Assembly: GCA_020072785.1 (NCBI GenBank)
Contig: JAIQGG010000003.1
Location: forward strand, 1-64,000
Reading direction: 5' to 3'
From: Terriglobia bacterium
GTDB lineage: Bacteria > Acidobacteriota > Terriglobia > Acidiferrales > UBA7541
Length of the DNA stretch: 64,000 bases
In this document: piece after piece, positions 9,930-17,434 of the stretch
Numbering within the stretch: the stretch's first letter is position 1
Layout of the letters: every line of letters begins with the position of its first letter
The notes under the pieces: generated by a model
What the model saw: only the letters and a program-made list of their open reading frames with translations
What the model was told of the DNA's origin: nothing
Databases searched by the model: none
Made by a program: the position numbers and the translations under genes

Positions 9930-10505
9930 CTACAGGCGCTCGTAATAGTGTTCGCCGGAGCAGGCACGGCAGAGAGTGCGGCCGTCCTTGACGATTTCGC
10001 GCTTGAAGTTGATGCCTTCGCCGCATTGCGCGCAGACGACGCGCGGGCCCTTGAAGCCGGGAAGATCTTCGGGGCGGACTTCGACTTTTACCCATTGTTT
10101 GGAGAAGAGGACGTCATCGGGAAGCGCGGCGTAGGCTTTCTGCTGGGCGGCTTCGCGTTGGAGATCGGGGAACATGGCGCGGGCGGCGTCTTTGGAGGAT
10201 TCCCTGGCGGCGATGCGCACGGCGCGGCCGGTTTGCAGGTCCACGAAGGTGGCGGCGACCTTGCCCCAGTCGCGGAATTTGAGCGCGCGCTTGCCGAGGC
10301 GGCAGTTGGCGACAAGGGCGACGGCGTCGGTGACGCAGCGGTCGATTTCCACATAGGTGACGATGCGCTTGCGTTCGGCGATGGGGTCGGTGATGCCGAG
10401 TTCGCGCAGGCCGTGCATGGCCAGGCGCACGCCGAGGACCTGGCCGGCGCAGATGTGCCCGTGGGTCTGGGCGGCGAGGGCGAGGTATTCGTCGAGGGAT
10501 TTCAT
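9930..10505 (-). CDS. FmdE-like protein with C-terminal zinc ribbon
   Basis: The 191-residue product starts with an FmdE-type domain (LAAQTHGHICAGQVLGVRLA, with conserved His/Cys near residues 14-19, then EIDRCVTDAV). FmdE is encoded with molybdenum formylmethanofuran dehydrogenase in archaea but is widespread in bacteria with unknown function. The C-terminus has two CxxC pairs (VCAQCGEG and LCRACSGEHYY), forming a likely zinc ribbon. ATG at 10505 is preferred because the upstream in-frame sequence is a dispersed repeat. Confidence 0.82.
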   Translation of the reverse strand: MKSLDEYLALAAQTHGHICAGQVLGVRLAMHGLRELGITDPIAERKRIVTYVEIDRCVTDAVALVANCRLGKRALKFRDWGKVAATFVDLQTGRAVRIAARESSKDAARAMFPDLQREAAQQKAYAALPDDVLFSKQWVKVEVRPEDLPGFKGPRVVCAQCGEGINFKREIVKDGRTLCRACSGEHYYERL

Positions 10506-10523
10506 GGCCAGAAGAAGTTTACA

Positions 10524-10551
10524 GTTGAGAGTTGAGAGTTGAAAGTCGAAA
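10524..10551. repeat. Tandem heptamer repeat
   Basis: There are four consecutive heptamers: GTTGAGA, GTTGAGA, GTTGAAA and GTCGAAA. They lie immediately upstream of the FmdE-like gene, beside the dispersed intergenic repeat. Confidence 0.6.
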
Positions 10552-10562
10552 GAAAGAGCAAG

Positions 10563-10645
10563 AGATCCTGAGGGCGAAGGAGCGCAGCGCAAGAATTGAA
10601 CCTGGCGGGGATTCAGTCGAGATCCTTCGCTTCGCTCAGGATGAC
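10563..10645 (-). repeat. Dispersed intergenic repeat, copy 1
   Basis: On the minus strand it reads GTCATCCTGAGCGAAGCGA followed by AGGATCTC, and it ends with a related inverted stretch containing CTCAGGATCTC. The repeat is translated as HPERSEGS in many bacterial annotations. A diverged copy is at 29621-29708. Confidence 0.65.
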
Positions 10646-10670
10646 AAAACCATCCAAGCTGAGCGGTCAA

Positions 10671-11180
10671 CTATTGCGCTGGTTTCTCCGGTCCCGACCA
10701 GGGGTGGGGGGAGCGGGCTTCGAGGAAGGCCAGGACGGTCATGGCCAAGGAGAGGGCGAGAAGGAGGCCGTCGCGGAAGACGGTTTTGATGGTGAGGGGT
10801 TCGGGATTGGCGAAGCAGCCGCAGTTGATCGACAGGCCGAGGGCGTAGGAGCGGACGACGACGACAAAGAAGCCGAGCATGATCAGGCTGGCGAGGGAGG
10901 CCCAAATGCGCAGGCGCCAGCCGAGGAGAAGCAGCAGGCCCAAGGCGATTTCCGCGAAAGGCAGAGTGTGGGCGACGAAGTTCACGCCCCACGGGGGCAG
11001 CATCTGGTAGGAATCCACCTGCATGGCGAAGAAGGAGAGAGCCAGGGCGATGGGCGGACGGGGATGCATGGTGGGCAGGAAGATTTTGGCGTAGCCGGCG
11101 TAAATGAAGATGGCGGCGAGGACCAGGCGGCCCAGCCAGATGATGGAGCGGCGCAGATTGAGGGGAAAGGATTGCATCAT
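10671..11180 (-). CDS. MauE/DoxX-like membrane protein
   Basis: The 169-residue product has four hydrophobic segments and the MauE/DoxX pattern: LVLAAIFIYAGYAKI near the N-terminus, then FAEIALGLLLLLGW. A paired-cysteine motif NCGCFA stands at about residue 120. MauE is needed for formation of methylamine dehydrogenase disulfides, and relatives often sit beside DsbA-like proteins. Here it follows a DsbA-family gene by 23 bases on the same strand, so a shared membrane redox job is inferred. ATG at 11180 has AGGA about 9 bases upstream. Confidence 0.8.
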   Translation of the reverse strand: MMQSFPLNLRRSIIWLGRLVLAAIFIYAGYAKIFLPTMHPRPPIALALSFFAMQVDSYQMLPPWGVNFVAHTLPFAEIALGLLLLLGWRLRIWASLASLIMLGFFVVVVRSYALGLSINCGCFANPEPLTIKTVFRDGLLLALSLAMTVLAFLEARSPHPWSGPEKPAQ

Positions 11181-11203
11181 GAATTTATCCTGGCTGCACC
11201 AAA

Positions 11204-11848
11204 CTATTTCTGGTTGAGGAGCTGGTTAAGGAACTGGCGGAGGATGTCATAGCTCATGACCCCGCCGTAGGGATAGGTCTGGCCGTTGGCGAAAAAGACG
11301 GTGGTGGGCGTTTGCGAGACGTTGTAGAAATGGCCGAGGGCGATGTCTTTCTCGATGGCCTCATCGAGGGTACCGCTCTTGACCAGGGCGCGGACCTTGA
11401 CCATCTGCGCAGGAGTGAGGACTTTGGCGACCGTGCCGTCGATGTCGCCGCTGGCCGCCCAGGAGTCCTGATTCTCGAAGAGCACGCGCTCGACCTGCTC
11501 GTATTTGCCGAGGCGCGCGGCGGCGCTGGCATATTGCGCGGCGACGCGGGAGTGGGCGTGCATGGGCAGCGGGAAATCGCGATGGATGAGATAGACCTTG
11601 CCGGTGCTGACGTAATCATCGAAGAGCTGGCGCCAGATGGTCATGTAGAGGGTGCGGCAGGCCGGACATTGAAAATCGCTGAAGACCTCCATAGTAATGG
11701 GAGCGGACTTCGAGCCGAAGGCCTTGTGAGGATCGACAGGGGCGGCGGCGGATTTGGCCTGCGGCAGAGCGGCGGTGTAGGCCAGTGAGCCCGCCAGACC
11801 CACAACTACCGTAAGAATGATTGCCGGCAACAGTCGCAGTCGAAGCAC
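11204..11848 (-). CDS. DsbA-family thioredoxin-fold protein
   Basis: The 214-residue product has a signal anchor (about residues 6-28) and a thioredoxin_4/DsbA fold with the active site CPAC (about residue 61) after EVFSDFQ. A helical insert and the cis-Pro loop (SQTPTTVFF) follow. It probably forms or reshuffles disulfides in the periplasm. The start is GTG at 11848, preceded by GGGAGG 6 bases away. The next gene downstream encodes a MauE/DoxX membrane protein with its own Cys pair. Confidence 0.88.
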   Translation of the reverse strand: MLRLRLLPAIILTVVVGLAGSLAYTAALPQAKSAAAPVDPHKAFGSKSAPITMEVFSDFQCPACRTLYMTIWRQLFDDYVSTGKVYLIHRDFPLPMHAHSRVAAQYASAAARLGKYEQVERVLFENQDSWAASGDIDGTVAKVLTPAQMVKVRALVKSGTLDEAIEKDIALGHFYNVSQTPTTVFFANGQTYPYGGVMSYDILRQFLNQLLNQK

Positions 11849-12108
11849 GCACGCCTCCCGAAAGTTCCTCGCTGCTTAGACCAAGGCAAGCAAGGTAATG
11901 ATAGCAAAGGCCGAAATTGTACCCCGAAACCGGGGCGGATGGAGCGGTCGAGGAGAAAAAGCCGCCCGGGGGGCCAGCCAGTTGAAGGTGAGATGCAGAA
12001 AATGGATGGGAGTTTGCGTAGAGGTGGAAGAAGATAATAGGGGAGTCAGAAATATTTTTTAATCTGTAAGTATAAGAATATAATAATCTTACAACTGCAA
12101 TCAACCAT

Positions 12109-12129
12109 CTTGACAAGAAGACACTCAAC
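12109..12129 (+). promoter_or_regulatory. HAIR-like operator (probable HspR site)
   Basis: CTTGACA-N7-ACTCAAC resembles the HspR-associated inverted repeat CTTGAGT-N7-ACTCAAG at 11 of 14 positions with the exact spacing. It overlaps the -35 box of the dnaK promoter. The same operon encodes an HspR homologue, so autorepression of heat-shock genes is inferred. Confidence 0.65.
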
Positions 12130-12138
12130 TCGTATACT
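12110..12138 (+). promoter_or_regulatory. dnaK operon promoter
   Basis: The -35 TTGACA (12110-12115) and -10 TATACT (12133-12138) have a 17-bp spacer, close to the housekeeping sigma consensus. No CIRCE element (the HrcA site) is seen. Confidence 0.75.
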
Positions 12139-12237
12139 CGCGCAGGACTGAGGGCGTAAGAGGTACAGGGGTTCCCGGGCGGCATGGCCGCCGCACTGTA
12201 CTGGCAAAATTATAGAGATTTCGGAGGGCAAGGGGCA

Positions 12238-14193
12238 ATGAGCAAGATTATAGGTATTGACCTGGGGACAACGAACTCGGTGGTGGCGGTGATGCAGGGC
12301 GGCGAGCCGGTAGTGATCCCGAACCAGGAAGGCGGGCGGACGACGCCCTCGGTGGTAGCCATCACCAAAACCGGGGAGCGGCTGGTGGGGCAGGTGGCCA
12401 AGCGCCAGGCGGTAACCAACCCGGAGAATACGGTCTATTCGATCAAGCGCTTCATGGGCCGGCACTACAACGAAGTGAGCGAAGAGATGAAGCGGGTACC
12501 CTACAAGGTGGTCAAGGGCACGCACGACGACGCCCGCATCGAGATTTTCGACAAGGTGTACAGCGCGCCGGAGATCTCCGCGATGATCCTAACCAAACTG
12601 AAGACCGCGGCGGAAGATTTTCTGGGCGAAAAGGTGAGCAAGGCGGTGATCACCGTGCCGGCGTATTTCAACGACGCGCAGCGGCAGGCCACCAAGCAGG
12701 CGGGAGAGATCGCCGGGCTGGAAGTGGTGCGGATCATCAACGAGCCGACGGCGGCGGCGCTGGCCTACGGGCTCGACAAGAAGAGCGACGAGACGATCGC
12801 GGTCTATGACCTGGGCGGCGGGACGTTCGACATCTCGGTGCTGGAAGTGGGCAGCGGGGTGGTGGAAGTGAAGTCCACGAACGGGGACACGCACCTGGGC
12901 GGGGACGACGTGGACCAGCGGATCATGGACTGGATGATCGAGGTCTTCAAGAAGGAAGACGGAATTGACGTGAGCAAGGATCGCATGGCGCTGCAGCGGC
13001 TGAAGGAAGCGGCGGAGAAGGCCAAGATCGAGCTCTCGCAGCTGATGGAGACGGAGATCAACCTGCCGTTCTTGACGGCGGACGCCACGGGGCCGAAGCA
13101 TTTCCAGAAGAAGCTGACGCGCATCCGGCTGGAGCAGATGATCGGAGACCTGCTGGACCGCTCGATGCGCCCGGTAAAGCAGGCGCTGGAAGACGCGAAG
13201 ATGTCGCCGACGAACATCCAGGAAGTGGTGCTGGTGGGCGGGTCGACGCGGATCCCCAAGGTGCAGGCGCTGGTGCGCGAATTCTTCGGAGGCAAGGAGC
13301 CGCACAAGGGAGTGAACCCGGACGAAGTGGTGGCCGTGGGCGCGGCGATTCAGGGCGCGGTGCTGGCGGGCGAGGTGAAGGACATCCTGCTGCTGGACGT
13401 GACGCCGCTGTCGCTGGGCGTGGAAACGCTGGGCGGGGTGATGACGGTGCAGATCCAGCGAAACACGACGATCCCGACGCGCAAAGTGGAGACGTACTCG
13501 ACCGCTTCGGACAACCAGTCAGGGGTGGAGATCCACGTCATGCAGGGGGAGCGTAAATTCGCCAAGGACAATCGCTCGCTGGGGACGTTCAAGCTGGACG
13601 GGATTCCGCCGGCACCGCGCGGGGTGCCGCAGATCGAAGTGACGTTTGATATCGATGCCAACGGCATCCTGAACGTGACGGCGAAAGACAAGGCCAGCAA
13701 CAAGGAACAGAAGATCACCATCACCGCGTCCACGGGGCTGACCAAGGACGAAGCGGAGAAGATGCGCGTGGAAGCGGAATCGCACGCCGAAGAAGACCGG
13801 CGGCGGCTGGAGGAAGTGGACGCGCGCAACCGCCTGGACGGGCTGCTCTACCAGGCCGAGAAGATGCTGCGGGAAAACCGCGAGAAGCTGGCCGAGGGGG
13901 ACGTGAAGGCGGCGGAAACGGCCATCGAAGAGGCCAAGAAGGCCATGGCCGTGACCGACGGTGGCACGGCGGCGCTGCGGACAGCGACAGAAAACCTGGA
14001 GCGCGCCCTGCACAAGATCGCCGAGACGCTGTACCAGGCGGGACAAGCGGCGGGAGCGGCGGGCGGCGCGGAACCTGGCGCAGCGGGTCCGGCGGGCGGG
14101 GCCGCACCCGGCGCGGCGGCGGGCGGAAAGAAGGAAGGCGAAGTGATTGACGCCGAGTACGTGGACGTGGATGAGAAGAAGCGGCCGAATTGA
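12238..14193 (+). CDS. dnaK: Molecular chaperone DnaK (Hsp70)
   Basis: DnaK folds client proteins through ATP cycles stimulated by DnaJ. The 651-residue product starts [14 protein letters not shown]. It has the phosphate-binding IDLGTTNS and DLGGGTFD motifs, the [11 protein letters not shown] adenosine motif, the interdomain linker [13 protein letters not shown], and the substrate-binding and lid domains. It ends with a Gly/Ala-rich stretch and the [11 protein letters not shown] tail typical of bacterial DnaK. ATG at 12238 is preceded by CGGAGGGCAAGGGG. It heads the operon with the unknown gene, dnaJ and hspR. Confidence 0.98.
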   Translation: MSKIIGIDLGTTNSVVAVMQGGEPVVIPNQEGGRTTPSVVAITKTGERLVGQVAKRQAVTNPENTVYSIKRFMGRHYNEVSEEMKRVPYKVVKGTHDDARIEIFDKVYSAPEISAMILTKLKTAAEDFLGEKVSKAVITVPAYFNDAQRQATKQAGEIAGLEVVRIINEPTAAALAYGLDKKSDETIAVYDLGGGTFDISVLEVGSGVVEVKSTNGDTHLGGDDVDQRIMDWMIEVFKKEDGIDVSKDRMALQRLKEAAEKAKIELSQLMETEINLPFLTADATGPKHFQKKLTRIRLEQMIGDLLDRSMRPVKQALEDAKMSPTNIQEVVLVGGSTRIPKVQALVREFFGGKEPHKGVNPDEVVAVGAAIQGAVLAGEVKDILLLDVTPLSLGVETLGGVMTVQIQRNTTIPTRKVETYSTASDNQSGVEIHVMQGERKFAKDNRSLGTFKLDGIPPAPRGVPQIEVTFDIDANGILNVTAKDKASNKEQKITITASTGLTKDEAEKMRVEAESHAEEDRRRLEEVDARNRLDGLLYQAEKMLRENREKLAEGDVKAAETAIEEAKKAMAVTDGGTAALRTATENLERALHKIAETLYQAGQAAGAAGGAEPGAAGPAGGAAPGAAAGGKKEGEVIDAEYVDVDEKKRPN

Positions 14194-14251
14194 AGGCGGC
14201 TTGCGCGAATTGGTGTGACAAGGATTTAGAAATTGGGTAGAGGAGACGCGA

Positions 14252-14632
14252 GTGACGGCGATTGACGGGGTAAAGCGCGTGGGGCCACCGCAGGCAGTGC
14301 AGAAGCTGCGGGAGAATTTCTACCTGGTGCAGGTGCCGGTGAACGAAGTGCCGACGGCGGACTGGAAGCGGCTTTTTTATGATACGCAGCAGGCGCCGCC
14401 GGCGGATTTTCCGCCCCGGTCGGTAGAAATGCTGGGGTTGTCGCTGCGTTTCCGCTCCGAGGGTACGCTGGTGGAGCAACGGATCACGCTGATCGACAAG
14501 TGGATCGAGCGCGCCAACCAGAAAGAAGCGGCGATGGGCGGGCGCAGCGAAGAGCGGCAGAAGCGGCGCGAGGAACTGGGGCGGGAACAGACGGAGCTCG
14601 CGGAGTGGAATGGAAAGTGGGCGAAGCTGTGA
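14252..14632 (+). CDS. Hypothetical protein between dnaK and dnaJ
   Basis: The 126-residue product has no recognised family. The first half is globular (LRENFYLVQVPVNEVPTADWKRLFYD). The last third is strongly charged and probably helical (EERQKRREELGREQTELAEW), suggesting a coiled coil. The start is GTG at 14252 with AGAGGAG upstream. It occupies the position that grpE takes in actinobacterial dnaK-grpE-dnaJ-hspR operons but does not look like GrpE. A partner or regulator of the Hsp70 system is possible. Confidence 0.75.
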   Translation: MTAIDGVKRVGPPQAVQKLRENFYLVQVPVNEVPTADWKRLFYDTQQAPPADFPPRSVEMLGLSLRFRSEGTLVEQRITLIDKWIERANQKEAAMGGRSEERQKRREELGREQTELAEWNGKWAKL

Positions 14633-14637
14633 AGCGA

Positions 14638-14685
14638 GTGGAAAGCGGGCGCGCAGCGGGAAGGTTCTCTTCCCTTTCCACTTTT
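14638..14685 (+). terminator. Candidate terminator/attenuator before dnaJ
   Basis: GTGGAAAG (14638-14645) pairs with CTTTCCAC (14674-14681), followed by TTTT. An inner stem GGAAG/CTTCC also forms. Partial termination would lower dnaJ and hspR relative to dnaK. Confidence 0.45.
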
Positions 14686-14717
14686 GACGGTTAATTTTTG
14701 CCGCGGTCCGGACATCG

Positions 14718-15863
14718 ATGCCGCCAACATCTAAAACCGATTTCTACGAACTGCTGGGGGTCCCGCGCAAGGCGGGAGCCAAGGATATTCGCGCCGCGTT
14801 CCGCAAGCTGGCGCGCAAGTACCATCCTGACCTGAATCCCGGCGACAAAGCCGCAGAAGAAAAATTCAAGCAAATCCAGGAAGCCTACGACGTTCTCTCC
14901 GATACGAAGAAGCGGCAGATGTACGACCAGCACGGCTTCTACAGCGAGAATTATCAGGGCGGGCCGGGGCCGGGCGCGGGGGAAGGACCGGGCGGAGTGC
15001 AGTTCGATTTCGGGGGCTTCGATTTCGGAGGCGCGGGCAGCGGCGCGAGCTTTCGCGATCTGTTCAGCCAGTTTTTCCGCGGCGGCGCGGGGGTAGAACA
15101 CGCAGAAGCAGGGCGCGAGCCGGGCGGAGACCTGGAATACCAGCTGGAGATCGACTTCCGGGATGCGGTGCGCGGGGTAGTAAAGAAGCTGTCGATCGTG
15201 CGCCTGGACGGGTGCGAGATCTGCCACGGCACGGGGGCCATCGGCACGCCGCAGACGTGCACGGGGTGCGGGGGCACGGGAGTGATCCAGCAGGCGGCGG
15301 GCAAGATGCGCTTCAACGTGCCGTGCACGCGGTGCGGAGGCACGGGCAAGCTGCACACGGCGTGCCGCGCGTGCGGCGGCGAAGGGCGCGTGCGGCGCAC
15401 GGAAACGATCGACGTGCGCATCCCGGCGGGTGTGGCCAGCGGGTCGCGGGTGCGCGTGCCGGGCAAGGGCAATGCCGGAACGATGGGGGCGCCGCCGGGC
15501 GATCTGTATTTGCGGGTGGTGGTGAAGGAGCATGCGGTGTTCGAACGGCAAGGCAACGATCTGTACGTGAAAGTGCCGGTGACGGTGGCGGAGGCGACGC
15601 TGGGAGCGAAGATCGAAGTGCCCACGATCGACGGGCGGGCGCTGGTGCGCATCCCGCCGGGCACGAACAGCGGGCAACGGCTGCGGCTGCGGGAGAAAGG
15701 CGTGGCCAGCGCGCGGAGCGGGGCGCGGGGGGACCAATACGTGGAAGTGCAGGTGGTGGTGCCGCAACCGACGGACGAGCGGGTGCGCAACCTGATGAAG
15801 GAACTGGAGAGTATTGCGCCGGAGGATCCGCGGAAGGAATTGTTCGGCAAAGCAGGCGTGTGA
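14718..15863 (+). CDS. dnaJ: Chaperone DnaJ (Hsp40)
   Basis: The 381-residue product has a J domain (about 7-72) with the catalytic HPD in [11 protein letters not shown] Gly/Phe-rich linker follows (about 78-115). The zinc-binding domain holds four CxxCxGxG repeats: [24 protein letters not shown] and CRACGGEG. Two beta-sandwich client-binding domains complete it. It stimulates DnaK ATPase. ATG at 14718 gives the normal N-terminus. Confidence 0.96.
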   Translation: MPPTSKTDFYELLGVPRKAGAKDIRAAFRKLARKYHPDLNPGDKAAEEKFKQIQEAYDVLSDTKKRQMYDQHGFYSENYQGGPGPGAGEGPGGVQFDFGGFDFGGAGSGASFRDLFSQFFRGGAGVEHAEAGREPGGDLEYQLEIDFRDAVRGVVKKLSIVRLDGCEICHGTGAIGTPQTCTGCGGTGVIQQAAGKMRFNVPCTRCGGTGKLHTACRACGGEGRVRRTETIDVRIPAGVASGSRVRVPGKGNAGTMGAPPGDLYLRVVVKEHAVFERQGNDLYVKVPVTVAEATLGAKIEVPTIDGRALVRIPPGTNSGQRLRLREKGVASARSGARGDQYVEVQVVVPQPTDERVRNLMKELESIAPEDPRKELFGKAGV

Positions 15864-15880
15864 GAGGCGAAAAGAGAACG

Positions 15881-16264
15881 ATGTCGCCGCGCGGAAAAAA
15901 ACGGGCCAAGGCCGGGTACATGATCAGTGCGGTGGCGGAGCTGTATCAGCTGCACCCGCAGACGCTGCGGCTCTACGAGCGAGTGGGGCTGTTGAAGCCG
16001 TCGCGCTCGCAGGGAAATACGCGGCTGTACACGGACCGGGACCTGCAGCGGCTGGAAGTGATCCTGACGCTGGCGCGGGACATGGGCGTAAACCTGGCGG
16101 GGATCGAGATCATCCTGAACATGCGCGAGAAGATGGTGGAGATGGAGCAGCAGATGATGGAGTTCGCGCAGGTGGTGCAGGAAGAGCTGGGACGGATGGC
16201 GTCGGGCGTGGCGGAACGCGCGCCCCGGAACGCGATCGTGCCGGCGCGGCAGCGCGCGCGGTAG
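15881..16264 (+). CDS. hspR: MerR-family heat-shock regulator HspR
   Basis: The 127-residue product has a winged-helix MerR head with HPQTLRLYERVGLLKPSRS and NTRLYTDRDLQRL. It continues with DMGVNLAGIEIILNMREKM, the pattern that separates HspR from other MerR proteins, and ends in a basic tail. HspR represses dnaK operons by binding HAIR sequences, and a HAIR-like site overlaps this operon's promoter. It starts 17 bases after dnaJ. Confidence 0.9.
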   Translation: MSPRGKKRAKAGYMISAVAELYQLHPQTLRLYERVGLLKPSRSQGNTRLYTDRDLQRLEVILTLARDMGVNLAGIEIILNMREKMVEMEQQMMEFAQVVQEELGRMASGVAERAPRNAIVPARQRAR

Positions 16265-16272
16265 TGTTGCAA

Positions 16273-16292
16273 CGCGGGGCGCCAGCCCCGCG
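16273..16292. repeat. GC-rich hairpin
   Basis: CGCGGGGC-GCCA-GCCCCGCG is a perfect 8-bp hairpin just after hspR. There is no T tract, so it looks like a REP-type element rather than a terminator. Confidence 0.45.
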
Positions 16293-16325
16293 GTTGGCAC
16301 GCTGCCCAATACCAATAAGAAAAGC

Positions 16326-16345
16326 CGCAGGGCTTGCGCCCTGCG
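16326..16345. repeat. GC-rich hairpin
   Basis: CGCAGGGC-TTGC-GCCCTGCG is a perfect 8-bp hairpin followed by CTACA. A similar hairpin followed by CGCTATA is near 31540. Confidence 0.45.
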
Positions 16346-16425
16346 CTACAGGGCCGAACCCTTTCCACACATTTCCACACGCGAGGGAGCTTGCCGGGCG
16401 GGCGGCGGGCCCGTATGCTGTGGCC

Positions 16426-17250
16426 ATGGCGAAGAAGGAAGAGTGCGCGAAGTGCCAGGGGACGGGCTGGCGGGTGGTGCCGCGGAACGACGGGACGCCG
16501 GGGAAAGTGGCGGTGGCGTGCGACTGCAGCGTGGCGGACCGCGCGGCGCACGTGGTGGAGCGGGCGCACATCCCCAAGCGCTACGAGCACTGCGATTTTG
16601 AAAGCTACGAGACGAATCTGGCTGGCGGCGCGTATACACCCGAGGCCGAGCGCGCGCTGAAGCAGGCCAAGCTGCAAGCCGAATGCTTTGCGCGGGACTA
16701 TCCCGTGGTCGAAGAATCCGGCCTCCTCTTCATGGGCAATGCGGGCGTCGGAAAGACGCATCTGGCGGTAGCTATTTTGAGAGAGCTGTTGAAGCGCGGT
16801 CATAGCGGATACTTCTGTGAATACGGAAAACTGCTCCGAGAAATTCAGAACAGCTACAACGCCACCAGCCAGGCCACGGAGATGTCCATTCTTGAACCTG
16901 TGCTCAAAACAGAAGTCCTGGTTATCGACGACCTCGGAGTGATCAAGCCTTCGGATTGGGTTCGCGATGTAATCGGATTCATTCTGAACACTCGATATTC
17001 CGACGCCTCACGGGATCTCAACCACCGCCGCTGCACGATCATTACCACGAATTACCTGGACGAACCCCGGGACAAGAAGGCACCTGCCAAAGATCCTTCC
17101 GGCCGGTCCGTAGAGATTCGCGAGGACAAGCTGGCGGATCGGATCGGCGTACGTACGCGCTCACGCCTCTACGAAATGTGCAAGACGGTCGAAGTGGCCG
17201 CACCGGATTTCCGCCGGGAAGTCCGCCAAGCCGGCCACGTGAAGGCCTGA
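16426..17250 (+). CDS. DnaC/IstB-like AAA+ ATPase
   Basis: The 274-residue product has a short N-terminal cysteine motif (C7, C10, C32 and C34; CAKCQGTG resembles one DnaJ zinc repeat). An AAA+ domain follows with Walker A GNAGVGKT (104-111), Walker B VLVIDDLG (164-171) and a sensor ITTNY. This matches DnaC/DnaI-type helicase loaders and IstB-type ATPases. There is no transposase beside it, so a helicase-loading role is more likely than transposition. ATG at 16426 is 161 bases after hspR. Confidence 0.83.
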   Translation: MAKKEECAKCQGTGWRVVPRNDGTPGKVAVACDCSVADRAAHVVERAHIPKRYEHCDFESYETNLAGGAYTPEAERALKQAKLQAECFARDYPVVEESGLLFMGNAGVGKTHLAVAILRELLKRGHSGYFCEYGKLLREIQNSYNATSQATEMSILEPVLKTEVLVIDDLGVIKPSDWVRDVIGFILNTRYSDASRDLNHRRCTIITTNYLDEPRDKKAPAKDPSGRSVEIREDKLADRIGVRTRSRLYEMCKTVEVAAPDFRREVRQAGHVKA

Positions 17251-17270
17251 CGGCGCGACGGGGCGGTTGA

Positions 17271-17300
17271 TTGACAAGCTGAGCGAGCGGCGGGTATTCT
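17271..17300 (+). promoter_or_regulatory. rpsA promoter
   Basis: The -35 TTGACA (17271-17276) and -10 TATTCT (17295-17300) have an 18-bp spacer. A leader of about 130 bases precedes the ATG at 17435. Confidence 0.6.
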
Positions 17301-17434
17301 TTATCCTGTTGTTGCAGCGTTTTTGACGCCCGCAGCACTTCTCTCCTTGCATAAGACCCAAGACGGGATACCGCAAGGGTATTTATCGTTAACTGACGCA
17401 AACTAACGCACGGATCATCCGGAGGCCATTAACC

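Larger units (their letters stand above)
11849..12237. other. Intergenic region upstream of dnaK
   Basis: It includes a very AT-rich patch (about 12048-12092) with an inverted pair TGTAAG (12065-12070) and CTTACA (12088-12093). The HAIR-like operator and dnaK promoter follow at 12109-12138, with a leader of about 90 bases. No gene is supported. Confidence 0.6.

Noticed and set aside
7602-10535. 977-codon open frame opposite the PBP and FmdE genes
   Set aside because: The product is Gly/Ala/Glu/Val-rich without domain pattern, while the opposite strand has complete catalytic motifs. GC-rich third positions create such open frames.
12100-12237. CIRCE element (HrcA site) upstream of dnaK
   Set aside because: No TTAGCACTC-N9-GAGTGCTAA-like repeat is present; the site fits HAIR better.
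16426-17250. IS21-type transposon helper (IstB)
   Set aside because: No IstA transposase, terminal inverted repeats or target duplication are seen around it.
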